64,000 nucleotides of DNA from Metaphire vulgaris (GCA_018105865.1 CM030862.1:3539462-3603461), one strand, 5' to 3'. Shown: positions 11,751-22,800, counted from the stretch's first letter. Made by a program: numbers and translations. Notes: generated by a model not told the origin, from the sequence alone.

Positions 11751-12062
11751 CAGTGGCGTAGCCAGGATTTCGTGAAGGGGGAGGTTGGTTTCGATCGTGA
11801 CCAAATTTTGCAATTTTTTCATATTTTTCCTTTTCTAGGAGCTGACAAGCAAAAAACGCTCGTCACCTTCGTATTCTTTCTATTTTTTTCTATTTTCTAT
11901 AGCACTTAGCCTACAAAATTTTCAATCGGTAGCCAGCCAAGGGGCGTTTGACCCCCAAAATCGCGTCCGAAAATGAAAGATGTATGGAAAAACATGTAAA
12001 AAAATTTTCGTCGGCAGCCAAGGAGGGGTTTTAATCCCCCACCACCCCTGGCTACGCCACTG
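11751..12062. mobile_element. MITE, CAGTGGCGTAG family, copy 2
   Basis: CAGTGGCGTAGCCAGGATTT to GGCTACGCCACTG, inserted into the LINE 3' tail with imperfect 8-bp repeats AAAAGGGC/CAAAGCGC. It contains GACAAGCAAAAAACGCTCGT. Confidence 0.85.
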
Positions 12063-12115
12063 CAAAGCGCTATATAAATCAACGAGATTTTTACTTGCTT
12101 ACTTACTTAATTAGC
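12063..12115 (+). mobile_element. LINE 3' tail, continuation
   Basis: GCGCTATATAAATC and the (ACTT)n end continue the element interrupted at 11751. Confidence 0.75.
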
Positions 12116-12214
12116 TAGACATATGTTATTCGCGATAAAACATCAATTACACGAGTGATCACCGCCAGGGAGCATAGATTTATTATAATACACTAGATGC
12201 CGTCTATCTACTGT

Positions 12215-12405
12215 ATGGCAAAGTCAGACCAAAGTTGAAGCCAAAAATCCACCATTTTGGTACAATGTTGTCATGGTAACCATTGTCTATATATATCTAC
12301 AGCTTATATATTTATTTGAAACACACCATGACAGCATTGTACTAAAATGGCGGAAATCTGGCTTCATTTTCTGATACCATAGACTCTGTCTTGTGATATT
12401 AAAGT
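12215..12405. repeat. Inverted repeat (foldback/MITE-like)
   Basis: GAAGCCAAAAATCCACCATT with the following GGTACAATGTTGTCATGG is mirrored by CCATGACAGCATTGTACTAA with AATGGCGGAAATCTGGCTTC, about 65 bases apart. Confidence 0.8.
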
Positions 12406-12419
12406 CTATACCAGGGAGT

Positions 12420-12985
12420 CTGTAAGACTTACAGACTCCCTGTCACCGCTTAGAAAACCATTAATTTAAGACATTCAATTACTTATTCGCCTCAAACTAG
12501 GACTTTTGAGTATTTACTTAATGGTTAGAGCTTTGCTCTATTGGTTTCAGGAGGCAGTGACACAGACTAAACTGTAGAACTATTCAAATTTTGAATCGTT
12601 GGATTTTACTTTAAACTTTAATAAAATTTCGCTACTGCGCTAGAGAAATTCGTAATGTTAATCACTAATACTAACTTGTTATAATCTAAATTATATCGGT
12701 GTGCTCTCATTTGGTTGGAATTTATTTTTGGCCTTATATTAATTTTATTTTGAAATTTAATATGTTATCGTTCACTCCATTACCGTTTCAAACAGTAATT
12801 TAATAGGCCTTTGTTCTTTCTAAATTAATTAATTTGTTCCATTTTAGCACCGGCTGTAACGTTTCGTCTCGTGCTGAACTCGTGAGTTGCTGCACGAGTC
12901 GAAGTACAACTGAACTTTCTTTAGTCTCTACATCTTTTCAAAGTCTGCCCCACTACCACTCTTCCCCACTACCGCTCTTGACTAG
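12420..12985. other. No recognised feature
   Basis: AT-rich sequence. A short inverted pair, CAGGGAGTCTGTAAGACTTACAGACTCCCTG, is split around 12411-12441. I see nothing coding. Confidence 0.4.
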
Positions 12986-13246
12986 AATTACCAGATGCCC
13001 GGTTTTTAACCGGACTGTCCGGTATTTTGCGGATTTTTGCCTATTTGTTCGGTGACAAATTGAGGCAATACTGGACATGCATGTGTCCGGTATTTTCTTG
13101 CAAGCTTCCAAACTCCAGCAATCAAGTCACTTCCAGCCTAATGCAATGCAGCACTATGGCTATAGGCCTAATTTCCCTACAAATCATATCATATGCTTGG
13201 GAACACCCAAATCATAAAATTATGTGTATTATTAAGCAGTCTGAAG

Positions 13247-13720
13247 CAGGGTTTCCCAAACATTTTGTATCCGCGGCCCACTTCAGCGACCCTATTCATA
13301 GTATGTAATATCAAAAATGCATTAGGCCATCTGGCGAACGTTAGTTGAAAAGAATCTTCTAAGTTTCTACTAAATGGAAAAACAAAAGCTCCGATTCAAT
13401 TCGAATGAAAATATAGGAAATAGGCTTATATAAGGCAGAATTATTTATATTTTTGCCAAATAAGACAAAAGGAAAGAAATAGATATTGAAATTTCTTGAA
13501 AATGATCTTTTTAAAATTTTGCCAGGAACATACCTTTGTTACGCGTCTTAAAAATCCCATAAGTATAGCAAAATCGCTTAACCGCTAGTTCTTTTTGGGT
13601 CTCAGACAAACTAAGAGATTCCCTATTGTTAGTGGAGTTTCAGAGCAAAATGATCGGAATACGCTCTCCTTGCGTTATTGCAAAATAAGAGCAATTTTTA
13701 AAATGTACTATAGGGCCTCT
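13247..13720 (+). mobile_element. hAT-like non-autonomous element, 5' part
   Basis: Starts CAGGGTTTCCCAAACATTTT and shares its interior with 713-1180, including GCCATCTGGCGAACGTTAG and GGAGTTTCAGAGCAAAATGA. Confidence 0.7.
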
Positions 13721-13737
13721 AAATTCAGTTGGTGCGG

Positions 13738-14198
13738 CAGTGTTGCCAGGTCCCAAAAATGTTTCCCGCCGAAACGTCGTGTGAAACTAGCCAAAATGCC
13801 AAGTTAACCCGCCAAAAAGCGAAAACGGGCGGTGGTAAGTGGGGTTTTTTTGTTTATCATGCGAAGGGATAATTTTTTGCTAAGAAACTTTAACAGAAAA
13901 TAGCCAAAAATATAGAAAATATAGCCAAAAAGTCGTCGACGCCCAATTTCACCCTAAAAATACCTTGACAAGCAAAAACAAAAATTCATCTGCACACTTT
14001 CTAAAGGTACAGTAGGTGCAGAAACGGTGCAGACCATCTACTTCGTACGGGCCTGAGCGAACATGCAACCTAAAAATAGCCAAAAAATAGCCCGCAAATG
14101 TTAGGATACCGCCAAAGAAACCGCACACGAAAATTGCCCGCCAAAAATTTCGTAAACTAGCCAAATTTGGCGGAAAACTAGCCAATCTGGCAACACTG
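13738..14198. mobile_element. MITE with CAGTGTTGCCAG ends
   Basis: CAGTGTTGCCAGGTCCC to CTAGCCAATCTGGCAACACTG, flanked by perfect 8-bp repeats TGGTGCGG. The interior is rich in CTAGCCAAAA-type units and holds GACAAGCAAAAACAAAAAT. Confidence 0.93.
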
Positions 14199-14289
14199 TG
14201 GTGCGGTTACGCAGACTGGGATCTTTCAGTTTTCAGCTTTCAAAGTATTGACTGGGACCAGTTCGGAGGCGCCAAGTATGCACCCACAT

Positions 14290-14500
14290 CCAATTTTAAA
14301 TTACAGTGGTAGAAAATCTGGTTGTAACAGCTTTTGATGAATTTTCTAACCCGGTCAAAGAGAGTCAAGAGTTAAAATGTTTTGAACATTTTGAGGCAAA
14401 ATTTCATGAATTGATCATGCATGTTCCAACTCGTTGGCTGAGTTTGTTAACCCTAAGATTCCTTAAAACCGGTATTGTCAATTGCAGCGTATAGTTTCAA
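14290..14500 (+). pseudogene. hAT-type transposase fragment
   Basis: An open stretch encodes FEHFEAKFHELIMHVPTRWL followed by SLLTLRFLK. The HVPTRWLSL signature is characteristic of hAT-superfamily transposases and the vertebrate proteins derived from them. It is only about 60 residues long and lacks the catalytic core. Confidence 0.6.
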
Positions 14501-14984
14501 GGGCCTGTATTGACTCAAATGCTATTGGCTCACTTGGAAGAGAATTAGTGAGATGCAATTTTAGACATATATTTTATAGTAAACAATTTTAAAACAATGT
14601 ATTAATAAAAGCAGCCGAGTCCAGTAATAAATACAAAGTCATGTAATAGTTTCTTTTATTTCTTTGTTGTAAACGGTAAAGTTTACATATTACATTTAAA
14701 GAGACAGTAGCAATTTTATTGTTTTCTTTACAATGTTATTTGAGGAGCTGAGGACCGTGGCCTATCCAAAGGAGTAAAATTCTGAGAAAACGGATTTGAA
14801 GTTTGGATTGAACTCGTAAAATCACCAAGTCACAATTTATAAGCTTTGGCCAAATATTTAATGCAAATTTCCCCCTTGTCCATATTGTTACGTTTGCATT
14901 TTTGCCACCTACATGTACACGGATGTCCGGTATTTTGGAGTCAGGGATATGGCAATGCCAACCCTACTCTTGACTGATCTCTGG

Positions 14985-15130
14985 AATTGACTTTGCCTGG
15001 CTGGCCACTAACTTCGACTATAGCTACTTCAACTGTAAATTAAGCGCCTAGAAATAAGCAGCTACTGCTGCACCTGCCTCCGAAAGCGCTATAGAAATTC
15101 ACGAGATTTTACTTACTTATTTGCTTACTT
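14985..15130 (+). mobile_element. LINE 3' tail
   Basis: AAGCGCTATAGAAATTCACG and a (ACTT)n end match the tail of the LINE at 11050-12115. Confidence 0.65.
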
Positions 15131-15145
15131 GGCAAGACCTTTGAC

Positions 15146-15234
15146 CTATTGGTAAGACCTTTGGCTCCTGGTGTAATCTTCTTAATAGGTCCTGTGGTGG
15201 CATACAGCGTGTCTTCGTCGTTTGATAACTCCAT
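15146..15234 (-). CDS. Possible 5' coding exon of the SLC5 gene
   Basis: On the minus strand an ATG at 15234 opens MELSNDEDTLYATTGPIKKI followed by TPGAKGLTN. A GT donor after AATAG leaves phase 2, exactly the phase demanded by the acceptor at 9366 of SLC5 exon 1. The composition looks coding and no SLC5 domain is expected this early. The link is an inference across a 5.8-kb intron, and the donor (AG|GTCAAA) is only moderate. Confidence 0.3.
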
Positions 15235-15387
15235 CTTTAAATTATATTAGATTAAATTAGATTATATTAGGCCTATATTAGATATAGGAAGATTAGGAGT
15301 TTAACCTCCACACGATAAAGGGCAACCCAATGGATTTCGAAGATGTTTGGTGGTTAGTCTAACAGTTAGAACCGGATCTATAGAAAC

Positions 15388-15470
15388 GGATACTACTACT
15401 ACTACTACTACTACTATACTACTACTACTACTACTACTACTACTAATAATAATAATAATAATAATAATAA

Positions 15471-15501
<31 letters not shown>

Positions 15502-15513
15502 AAGAAGAAGAAA
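15388..15513. repeat. (ACT)n (AAT)n (AAG)n compound microsatellite
   Basis: Three trinucleotide arrays follow each other directly. Confidence 0.97.
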
Positions 15514-16097
15514 TTAATAATTATAATGACATGTACCTTCTAAATGTTCGCTGTTTTCGGCTATGAATCCAATTTTCACACTCGGCTTTTTACGATGAAT
15601 TGTACGATCTTTTATTCTCAGTTTGCGCATACAAATTTATTCTTAAGATAATTTTGTTTTCAACGAACAAGCAATTAAACACCGAAGCACTAAAGCTATG
15701 TAGCTGCTAACTGACTTCTTAGTCTACTGCAAGCGTACCTTAGGGCCCTATACACTCCGGTATCATGTTATACCCATTTAAATATCTAACGTGAAATAAT
15801 TAGGAATCTTACAGCCGAAATGCTTAGCGCACAGCGAAGCTTAAGGCTTTTAGAAATTCAAATTTAGGTACTTTTCCTATAAGACAGAGGTCTTAGTTCT
15901 GCAATAAACGTACTCGCACGGAATTGACTTCTTACGGGCCAAGGCTTTCAAAAGAACTGATTACCATACAAGGTAAATAATGGCTGGTTAACTCTTTAGA
16001 GACCCAGTTTACCCCTGGCTATTTGTTTGATTAGTGTGATGCATCAATGAAGGTTCTCTTAGTTCACAAGTTTCCGAAATGTATACCTGCGTATAGT
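15514..16097. other. No recognised feature
   Basis: I could identify neither coding sequence nor repeats here. Confidence 0.4.
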
Positions 16098-16328
16098 CAG
16101 GGCCATATTAAGGCGGGGGCTGAGGGGGCTGAAGCCCCAGGCCCACCATAAAAAGATAGGCCCACAGTTTTTCAAGCGACGACCTTTTTTGCCTGCCACT
16201 TGTCGGAGATCAGAGATTTTCAGTGAATGCGGCGGGAAATTTTACAAGGGGCAATTTTCAAATTATGGAAGCGACGACTTTTTTTGCTTCTCAGCCCCAG
16301 GCCCACTCGGACCTTAAATCCGGCCCTC
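16098..16328. mobile_element. MITE, CAGGGCCATATTAAGG family, copy 1
   Basis: CAGGGCCATATTAAGGCGGG to CCTTAAATCCGGCCCTC, flanked by CGTATAGT/CGTTCAGT. Two GACGACCTTTTTTGC-type modules lie inside. Related copies are at 62881 and 63669. Confidence 0.85.
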
Positions 16329-16639
16329 CGTTCAGTCAAACGAGAATTTAAATGTTATCATGAATGCAGCCATATAGGATTGTCTTTCAAATTCCAAGTT
16401 GCAGCGGCGCCACCTACCGAAAACCCGGTTAGGGTAGGACCGTGATCTGACTGCGGGTGATGTTGACAATCACCCAGATCATATGGTATCTCTTGAATAC
16501 GAGGTTAAGGATGTTGCTTGACGGCAAATAACCCTAACCCTAACCCTAACTCTATCAGTCTCAACGTCTTACACTTCGTTGTTTGTCCGTCTCTAACTCA
16601 AGTGTTTTCGTCTCTCGATACGGAAAACTTTGTTATTAC

Positions 16640-16685
<46 letters not shown>

Positions 16686-17076
16686 CCTTTTCTGCTTCTA
16701 TTTTGCTTCCCTAACCCTATCTGTCCTTAACCCTAACTCTAGCCCTAACGCCAATTTTGGCGCCCCACCTCGGCGCCCGGTGCGGTTGCCTCCCCTGCCC
16801 CCTCCCTCCTCTCCCCTCCCCCCGTCGCTACGCCAAGGAAGAAAGGAATAATTGAACTACTGGCGTAGCCAGGGTTCCGCAATGGGGGAGAACAAGACCT
16901 TTACAGACCAATCATGGTCTTTCCAGTTCGAGCTAGGAGGCTTTGGGAGCGTCGTGAGTTCCGTCCCCCACCGGGGTCTGGAGAGAAACCCCAGTCTAAA
17001 CAAATTAGGGTAATTTTAAATTTAATTTTTGAGACGCGAAGCATGTTTTCGGACTATAAAACAGCATCTCCACAAT
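16329..17076. other. Repeat-rich spacer
   Basis: It contains a telomere-like run (AACCCTAACCCTAACCCTAA) near 16528, an (AAT)n array at 16643-16683 and a GC-rich MITE-like piece (CCAATTTTGGCGCCCC ... CGTCGCTACGCCA) at 16720-16835. Confidence 0.6.
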
Positions 17077-17372
17077 CAGCGGCGGTTCCAGGATTTCTTG
17101 GTGGGGGGATGAATGAATTCACAGAAAGTTGGTGGGGGATGAAAATAGAAGAAAAATCAATAAATTTTGCCGAAAAGGCTGAAAAGGGGACTTTTAGCTC
17201 TAATTTTGCCACGCTTTAATCGAAAAATAGGTCGACAAGCAAAAAAGGTCATCCCCAGTTAGTTTTACTAGACTTTTAGCCAAAAATAGGCTTTCACAAG
17301 CAAAATAAGTAACTCCGAAAGTCCGATGAGGGGATGCATCCCCACTCATCCCCCCACGTGGAACCGCCAGTG
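17077..17372. mobile_element. MITE, CAGNGGCGGTTCC family, copy 1
   Basis: CAGCGGCGGTTCCAGG to GTGGAACCGCCAGTG, flanked by TCCACAAT/TCGACAAT. It contains CGACAAGCAAAAAAGGTCAT. Confidence 0.85.
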
Positions 17373-17520
17373 TCGACAATCAACTGGAAAAATTTTCCCA
17401 TTATATGAGTACAGCTAAAGTTAGACAGTGAGCTTTAATGCGTGCTTTAAAGACTTTAATTGAGTCATTATTCAATTATTAAGTGAACTACTCTAATGAA
17501 TAACACTACAGTAAATACCA

Positions 17521-17557
<37 letters not shown>

Positions 17558-17559
<2 letters not shown>

Positions 17560-17844
17560 GTGGCGTAGCCAAGGAAGGGGTTAGGGTTAAACCCCCTCGG
17601 TTGCCCGACTAAAACTTTTTATTGCGTATTTTACAATAATATATTCTGTGGGTGGAGGACGCCAAAATCGGGTTTAAGGTAGCAAAATAGAAAAAACCAT
17701 ATAAATATAGTTGTACGCTCTCACATAGCTATATAACTAAGTTAATCAAGCAAAGTAATAGACGACGACCTTTTTGCTTGTCAGGATACTTCGAAGTTGG
17801 GAATGGTCACAACCCCCCTGCGGGAAATCCTGGCTACGCCTCTG
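17558..17844. mobile_element. MITE, CAGTGGCGTAG family, copy 3
   Basis: CAGTGGCGTAGCCAAGG to CCTGGCTACGCCTCTG, inserted into a (CTA)n array with CTACTACT on both sides. The module GACGACCTTTTTGCTTGTCA is near 17764. Confidence 0.88.
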
Positions 17845-17985
17845 CTACTACTAGTACAACAGCAACTACTACTACTACTACTGCTGCTGCTACTACTACT
17901 ACTACCAATACTAGTCTATTATTATTATTATTATTACTACTACTACTACTACTACTACTAATAATAATAATAATAATAATAATAT
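17845..17985. repeat. (ACT/ATT/GCT)n compound microsatellite
   Basis: Trinucleotide units continue the array interrupted by the MITE at 17558. Confidence 0.95.
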
Positions 17986-18116
17986 CATTGTCGATACTAC
18001 AAAATACACTGTATGTGTCTGGGGCAATGTATTCGACTGCCAAATGATTTTACTGCAAGAGCCTGAATCGAACTGCGACCATATAGTGGCTTCAATTCAG
18101 TCAGGCTTATTCTAAA

Positions 18117-18874
18117 ACAGTGTTTCCCAAACTGTGGGTCGCGACCCAAACGTGGGTCGCAGGGCTCAGTCCAGTGGGTCGCGGGATAGCGCGAAATTAG
18201 ATTCAAAAGTGTCATGTTCAAAGCAATTCCACAATCTCACATCCTTGAAAGTTATGCCAGCAATCCTCTATATACGTCTTGCAAGTATATTAAAATGATT
18301 AGTGTTTTATCTAATTTAGTTGACATTAAGTTTGCAGGTTCACGGCATGTTACAAAGCCGATGAAGTGAGTCGCGCAGTTCCAGAAGGTTTGTGAAACCC
18401 TGGCCTATAATACTTATAAAAATTAATCTTATTTCGCAATAACACAAGGAAGGCGTACTCCGATCATTTTGCTCTGAAACTCCACTAACAATAGGAATCT
18501 CTAGCCAGATTTGATATCTTCCTCCTGGCGGTTAAGCGATTTTTCCATAATCATAGGATTTTTAACACGCGTAAGAAAGGTATGTTCCTGGCAAAATGTT
18601 AAAGAGGTAATTTTCAAGAAATTTCAATATCTTTCTCTCATTTCATCTTAACTGGAAAAATTTGAATAAATCCGGCTAATTTATTTGCCACATTTTCATT
18701 CGAATTGAATCAAAGATTTTGTTTTGCCATTTATTCAAAACTCAGAAGATTCTTTCCAGCTAACGTTCGTCAGATGGCCTAATGCATTGTTTGGATATAA
18801 CATGCTATGATTAGGGTCGTGACACGCTACAAAACCGCTGAAGTGGGCCGCGGTTCCAAAATGTTTGTGAAACT
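18117..18874 (-). mobile_element. hAT-like bipartite non-autonomous element, nearly complete
   Basis: One end is CAGTGTTTCCCAAACTGTGG with GTCGCGACCC and the other is AATGTTTGTGAAACTG. In the middle (about 18360-18410) a second end-like motif (GTTCCAGAAGGTTTGTGAAA) divides it into two halves, each shared with other copies in the window. Confidence 0.75.
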
Positions 18875-18924
18875 GTTTTAAAGCACCCTGTCATTTTTTG
18901 GAGTTGAATAAACTGAATGGTTCA

Positions 18925-19072
18925 GGAAGCTTTTCGGACAGTGTGCGTCCTGTACCTGGACTTGTTGGTCCGCGCAAGACCATATTTGATCAAACTGCAG
19001 ATGTCAAAGACAAACAATTTGTAAACAAAATCGACATTAGTGACGCAATCGTAGAATTGATGACGTAGGTTT
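18925..19072 (+). CDS. Possible terminal coding exon, unrecognised
   Basis: After an acceptor-like GGTTCAG an open frame encodes SFSDSVRPVPGLVGPRKTIF, then DQTADVKDKQFVNKIDISDA and IVELMT before TAG. Composition and length look coding, but I do not recognise the protein or find upstream exons. It could equally be chance. Confidence 0.22.
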
Positions 19073-19463
19073 GTTGTCTCCTTAGAGCGCCATCTGACGA
19101 ACGGAATAAGTAAACACATCAACTTATACTGAGCGAAGTAACATCAGAAGGACAGGGCTCTTTCAATTTGGGGACTGGAATGCGTGCCAGTCCTAGCAAC
19201 ATCTAAAGCCAACAGTAACAGACAACAGCCGCGCTATTTAACAGCATTTATTAGGCGTACGATTCAATGATAATCTATGCGCTTCGTGGTAAGTCAGAAA
19301 TGTATTGAAAGCTGAATCTTAACAAATACTGTCCGAACTATGTATGGTATTAGCCGTAGCTAGCATCGGTGCACACTGTCCAGGTAAAAGAGTGAAGCAA
19401 AATTTAACCAGTTTAGCTGTGGCTACTCGCGATTGCAAATTTCAATCTAAAGGGTAACCTTTC

Positions 19464-19464
19464 T

Positions 19465-19511
<47 letters not shown>

Positions 19512-19673
19512 TAGTAGTAGTAGTAGTAGTAGTAGTAGTAGCAGTATAGTAGCAGTAGCAGTAGCAGTAGCAGCAGTAGCAGCAGCAGCAGCAGTAGCAG
19601 TAGCAGTAGTAGCAGCAGTAGCAGTAAACAGTAGTAGTAGTAGTAGCAGACCAGTAGTAGTAGTAATAGTAGC

Positions 19674-19737
<64 letters not shown>
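19464..19737. repeat. (AGT/AGC)n trinucleotide array
   Basis: About 270 bases of AGT units with AGC interruptions. Confidence 0.97.
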
Positions 19738-19908
19738 ACGTGATTTAAAGTGGTTTAGGAGGCTAAGTCAGCCTGTGTGAAAACCACTGTAATGACTCTA
19801 CATTCAATAGCCTAGTTTTCCCAGATAGGTTAAGTTTTGAATCCTTTTATTGTATCAAATGGTACTTGCATCTTCGAAGGTCCATGGTGTTCCATTCGTC
19901 CACGACTC
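19738..19908 (-). mobile_element. CR1-type LINE 3' end
   Basis: GTGATTTAAAGTGGTTTAGG with CTGTGTGAAAACCACTGT matches the end of the LINE fragment at 30540-30935. A microsatellite tail adjoins it at the expected side. Confidence 0.65.
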
Positions 19909-20101
19909 CAGTGGCGGCTCTAGGATTTGGCAAGTTGGGGGGGGGGGCGTTGGGGTGCCAACTTATAATCATGGGGGCCAACCATTTGTTGTTTAATGTA
20001 TGTAGCATTAAGTATAGGGTCCCAACTGGGGGCCACTGGGGGGCCAGGCACTCAATAAGGGGGCACGAGGCCCTTTGGCTCTCCCGGTGGAGCCGCCATT
20101 G
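19909..20101. mobile_element. MITE, CAGTGGCGGCTC family, copy 2
   Basis: CAGTGGCGGCTCTAGG to TGGAGCCGCCATTG, flanked by CACGACTC/CACGAATC. Confidence 0.88.
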
Positions 20102-20466
20102 CACGAATCCCCCTCTCCACCCCCATTGATCCACTCCATACACAGCCAGAGGGAAATGTTATGCTGCCATTTAACTAAGCTATTTTACTTACTTATTTAG
20201 CATAGTCAGACATTTAAAAATCCTCCACTGGTCTCACAAATACCAACGTGCCGAACAGTCAGAATTTTTAACGGTCTGCAGCATAATTGTTTTACTGAGA
20301 AATTTATTTGAAAATGTATTTTCACCAGCTAGGCTACAGAACACCCACAAACTGCTTTGGCAAAATAATTCGTAAATGGTGGTCTTCGGGTCTAAAGAGA
20401 AATTTTATCCGATTTAGACGTTGAGCAAAGCCGAAAACCCATAGAAAAAAATCAAACTATCTCAAG
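20102..20466. other. Upstream region of the 20.47-kb gene
   Basis: It contains a (ACTTACTT)-type LINE tail near 20180 and AT-rich sequence up to the ATG. I see no clear TATA element. Confidence 0.35.
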
Positions 20467-21673
20467 ATGATCGCAGAAGACGCTGGTCAATCTAGCGACG
20501 AAACGTCCGTTAATCGTGGAAACAATTCGCGTCGTTCGATCGATCCAAGGCACTCCTGGCGACAACAGGAATCGGTCACCAGCTTCCTGGACGAAACTCC
20601 GTCCGTATCGTCCCGGCCCAGCTGCTCCTGTAGCGAGAGCGTACGCGAGATCGTCTGACAGCTGTTCGGAATCGACCCGTCTCTGTCCCAGTCTTTCAAC
20701 CGACGATCTGAAACGAGGTAGTTCCTCCTCGGAAATTCTGCCCATTTCGTCCGCGAAGAAACCGCGGTGTAAGTCGTTAGAAAGTGGATTCGATGACGAT
20801 GTGCGCTTCTTCGGGAACCGCGACGATACGCTATCGTTTGCGTCGTCGTCGAGCGACGATTCTTCTTCGTCCGTCGACGACGATGTCTGTTTCGGAATAA
20901 TTCCGTTACAATTGCCGATAATCGGCAGAAGTTACTGCTGCGGTCAGTTTGACACGATAAAACACACAGTAGCGGATGATCGCATCGGCAAAATTAAAGA
21001 TTGTAGCGATACTTATTCAATGTCCGATGGGTCCGATTGTACGCTGCAGACGGCGATGGGTTCCGACGATCCCAGCGGCGATGTACTGGGCGCCACGACG
21101 CCCGTCCTCTTGTGCGTGGAAGTCAGTCCGTCCGTAAGCATAGCCGCCAACTGCGTCGACGGCTATCTGGCCGTCAATACCAGCATGCACGAGTCGGCGA
21201 GGATCCGGAGAAGCGAAGAAGAGGCATTCCTGGATGTCATCGTCACGTCTCTGCAGCAGGGGAGTGACAACGAGTGCGCGTCGTGTGATGATAACAACTC
21301 GTTATATCGCTTGTGTCTTTGCGGGGACACGAACCTTGCAGGAGGCACTTCGAAGTTTCTCGATCGGTTAACGCGTCGACCTTGTGCAGACGATGTGGGA
21401 TTTGGGTTTCCGGAACTTTGGAGCACTGTTGGTGGCAACTGGCGCATGCAGTTTTCAGAGGAATCCTGTTTTAGCGAATGTTTGCCCGACCCTTGTCTAC
21501 AGTTAACGGACCTCTCCGATGGTGCTTGTACGGATCGCTGTTCTGCAGACCTCACCGTCGACGGAGACGTATCCTCTTCTGAACTGAGTGGAACTCGTGA
21601 AGTGAATGCTGAAGTCAAAATTCACGAAGAAGAGGAAACGTTACACGAAAGGTTATTACCAGACTTAAACTAA
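20467..21673 (+). CDS. Unrecognised acidic, Ser/Cys-rich protein (apparent frameshift near 20650)
   Basis: The ATG at 20467 opens a frame encoding MIAEDAGQSSDETSVNRGNN and on to RPSCSCSESVREIV, then a stop at 20656. The +1 frame carries on with DSCSESTRLCPSLSTDDLKR to a stop at 21673 (LHERLLPDLN). Both pieces share high GC at third positions, many Asp, Ser and Cys residues and clusters such as SSSSDDSSSSVDDD, so I read them as one protein of about 400 aa broken by a single-base change at 20630-20660. I recognise no domain, signal peptide or membrane helix. It is one exon, followed 1.3 kb downstream by another GC-rich acidic block in the same orientation. Whether the two belong to one gene is open. 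Confidence 0.55.
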
Positions 21674-21857
21674 GCTTACGCGGTAAATTTTAACTGGCAG
21701 ATTAAAAACCGCGTGCCAATACCAGAATCTCAAAATTTACGTTAAAACCGGAGGGCAGATTTTATGCGCAAAGAATTAATTCTCTTTTCCAGCCTCTCCT
21801 TTTGATATTCACAACGTCAATGTTGATCCCTTGCTGTATAGCCTATATTATCTGATA
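21674..21857. other. 3' flank of the 20.47-kb gene
   Basis: AT-rich. I see no AATAAA polyadenylation signal in the first 180 bases. Confidence 0.35.
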
Positions 21858-22130
21858 GAGGCGGGAAGTTAGCAGAGTGGTAACAACGCTGGACTAAAGA
21901 GCATAAAGTCGCGTGCTCAATGCCCGACAGGGCACATGAGGTTGACTCAACCTTACTCGCTAGAAAGCAGCGACAAAATGAGTAACAGTGGTTTAAAACA
22001 AGCTGCGCAAAGTCAAACAGACTTGCTATGCGATGCACCAGCCCCATATCCGTGGTATCTGTCTGAGGGCTATAGAAACGGAGATCAGCACCGCCCTATG
22101 GGCCCGTGAGGCTCGGTCAGGACTTTGACC
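21858..22130 (+). mobile_element. tRNA-derived SINE, family A, copy 1
   Basis: GGGAAGTTAGCAGAGTGGTA with ACAACGCTGGAC forms an A-box region. The body has ACTCGCTAGAAAGCAGCGAC, GAAACGGAGATCAGCACCGC and CCTATGGGCC. Related copies lie at 31105, 35712, 53540 (minus) and 61250 (minus). Confidence 0.75.
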
Positions 22131-22309
22131 TTTGACTGACAATACTAGACGAGCATTTGGCAGGTGGATGCATAGGTTTTCCTTTATTATGAGTGAAATT
22201 GGCATCTTTGTTGAATTAATTGTTTCAACGATTTTCAGTTATGAAATCTAGACTAACGTACATGGCGCCTTTTTCGCATGCGTAGTCGATATGACATAGT
22301 ACAAGAATC

Positions 22310-22620
22310 TATGGATATTCTTCTTCTTCTTCTTTCTTTTCTTCCGTCTTTCCCTATTGGGTTGGACGATGGGTCTGAATTAGTTCCTTCCACTTCTGTC
22401 TGTCTCTTGCTGCTCTGGTCAATTGGATGAAGTTCATTTGCATTTCTTCTCCATCCTCTTTTAAGTTTTCTATCCATGTTTTTCTTGGTCTTCCTTTTCT
22501 CCTTTTCCCTTCAACATAGTTGTATAGTGCTTTCTTTGGTAGTCTTTCTTCCTTCATTCTTTCAACATGACCAAACCATTTCAGTCTTCGTTTCTGTATT
22601 GATTCGAGTATCGTATATTA
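22310..22620 (-). mobile_element. LINE reverse-transcriptase C-terminal fragment
   Basis: The minus strand encodes RKGRPRKTWIENLKEDGEEM, followed by a W-containing RDRQKWKELIQTHRP end. This is the usual extreme C-terminus of several non-LTR retrotransposon ORF2 families. A (TTC)n tract lies at the 3' side. Confidence 0.65.
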
Positions 22621-22689
22621 TATCGTATATTATTAGTAGGTCAAAACAGACCGCGTGGTTAACAGGTATAAGAGGATAAGATGTATAGA

Positions 22690-22800
22690 CTCACGAAACC
22701 CAACCCATTAATTTTTCAAAAATCTGGACCCAACCCAACCCAACCCATTGGTTAACCCAACTCGTGGGTTGGCCCAACCCATGGACAACTCTGCGTTTAA
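22690..22800. repeat. Palindromic CCCAACCCA repeat
   Basis: Units of ACCCAACCCA are followed by the reverse GGGTTGG, giving hairpin potential. Confidence 0.7.

Larger units (their letters stand above)
12986..14975. mobile_element. hAT-like element with nested insertions
   Basis: The left edge (ACCAGATGCCCGGTTTTTAA, TGTCCGGTATTTT) and right edge (GGATGTCCGGTATTTTGGAG, TTGCC context) look like diverged inverted ends. Inside are a second hAT fragment, a complete MITE and a transposase remnant at 14290-14500. The boundaries are approximate. Confidence 0.45.

Noticed and set aside
21858..22130. Functional tRNA gene
   Set aside because: A and B boxes are present, but acceptor-stem pairing is lacking and the tRNA-like head is joined to a repeated non-tRNA body, so it is a SINE.
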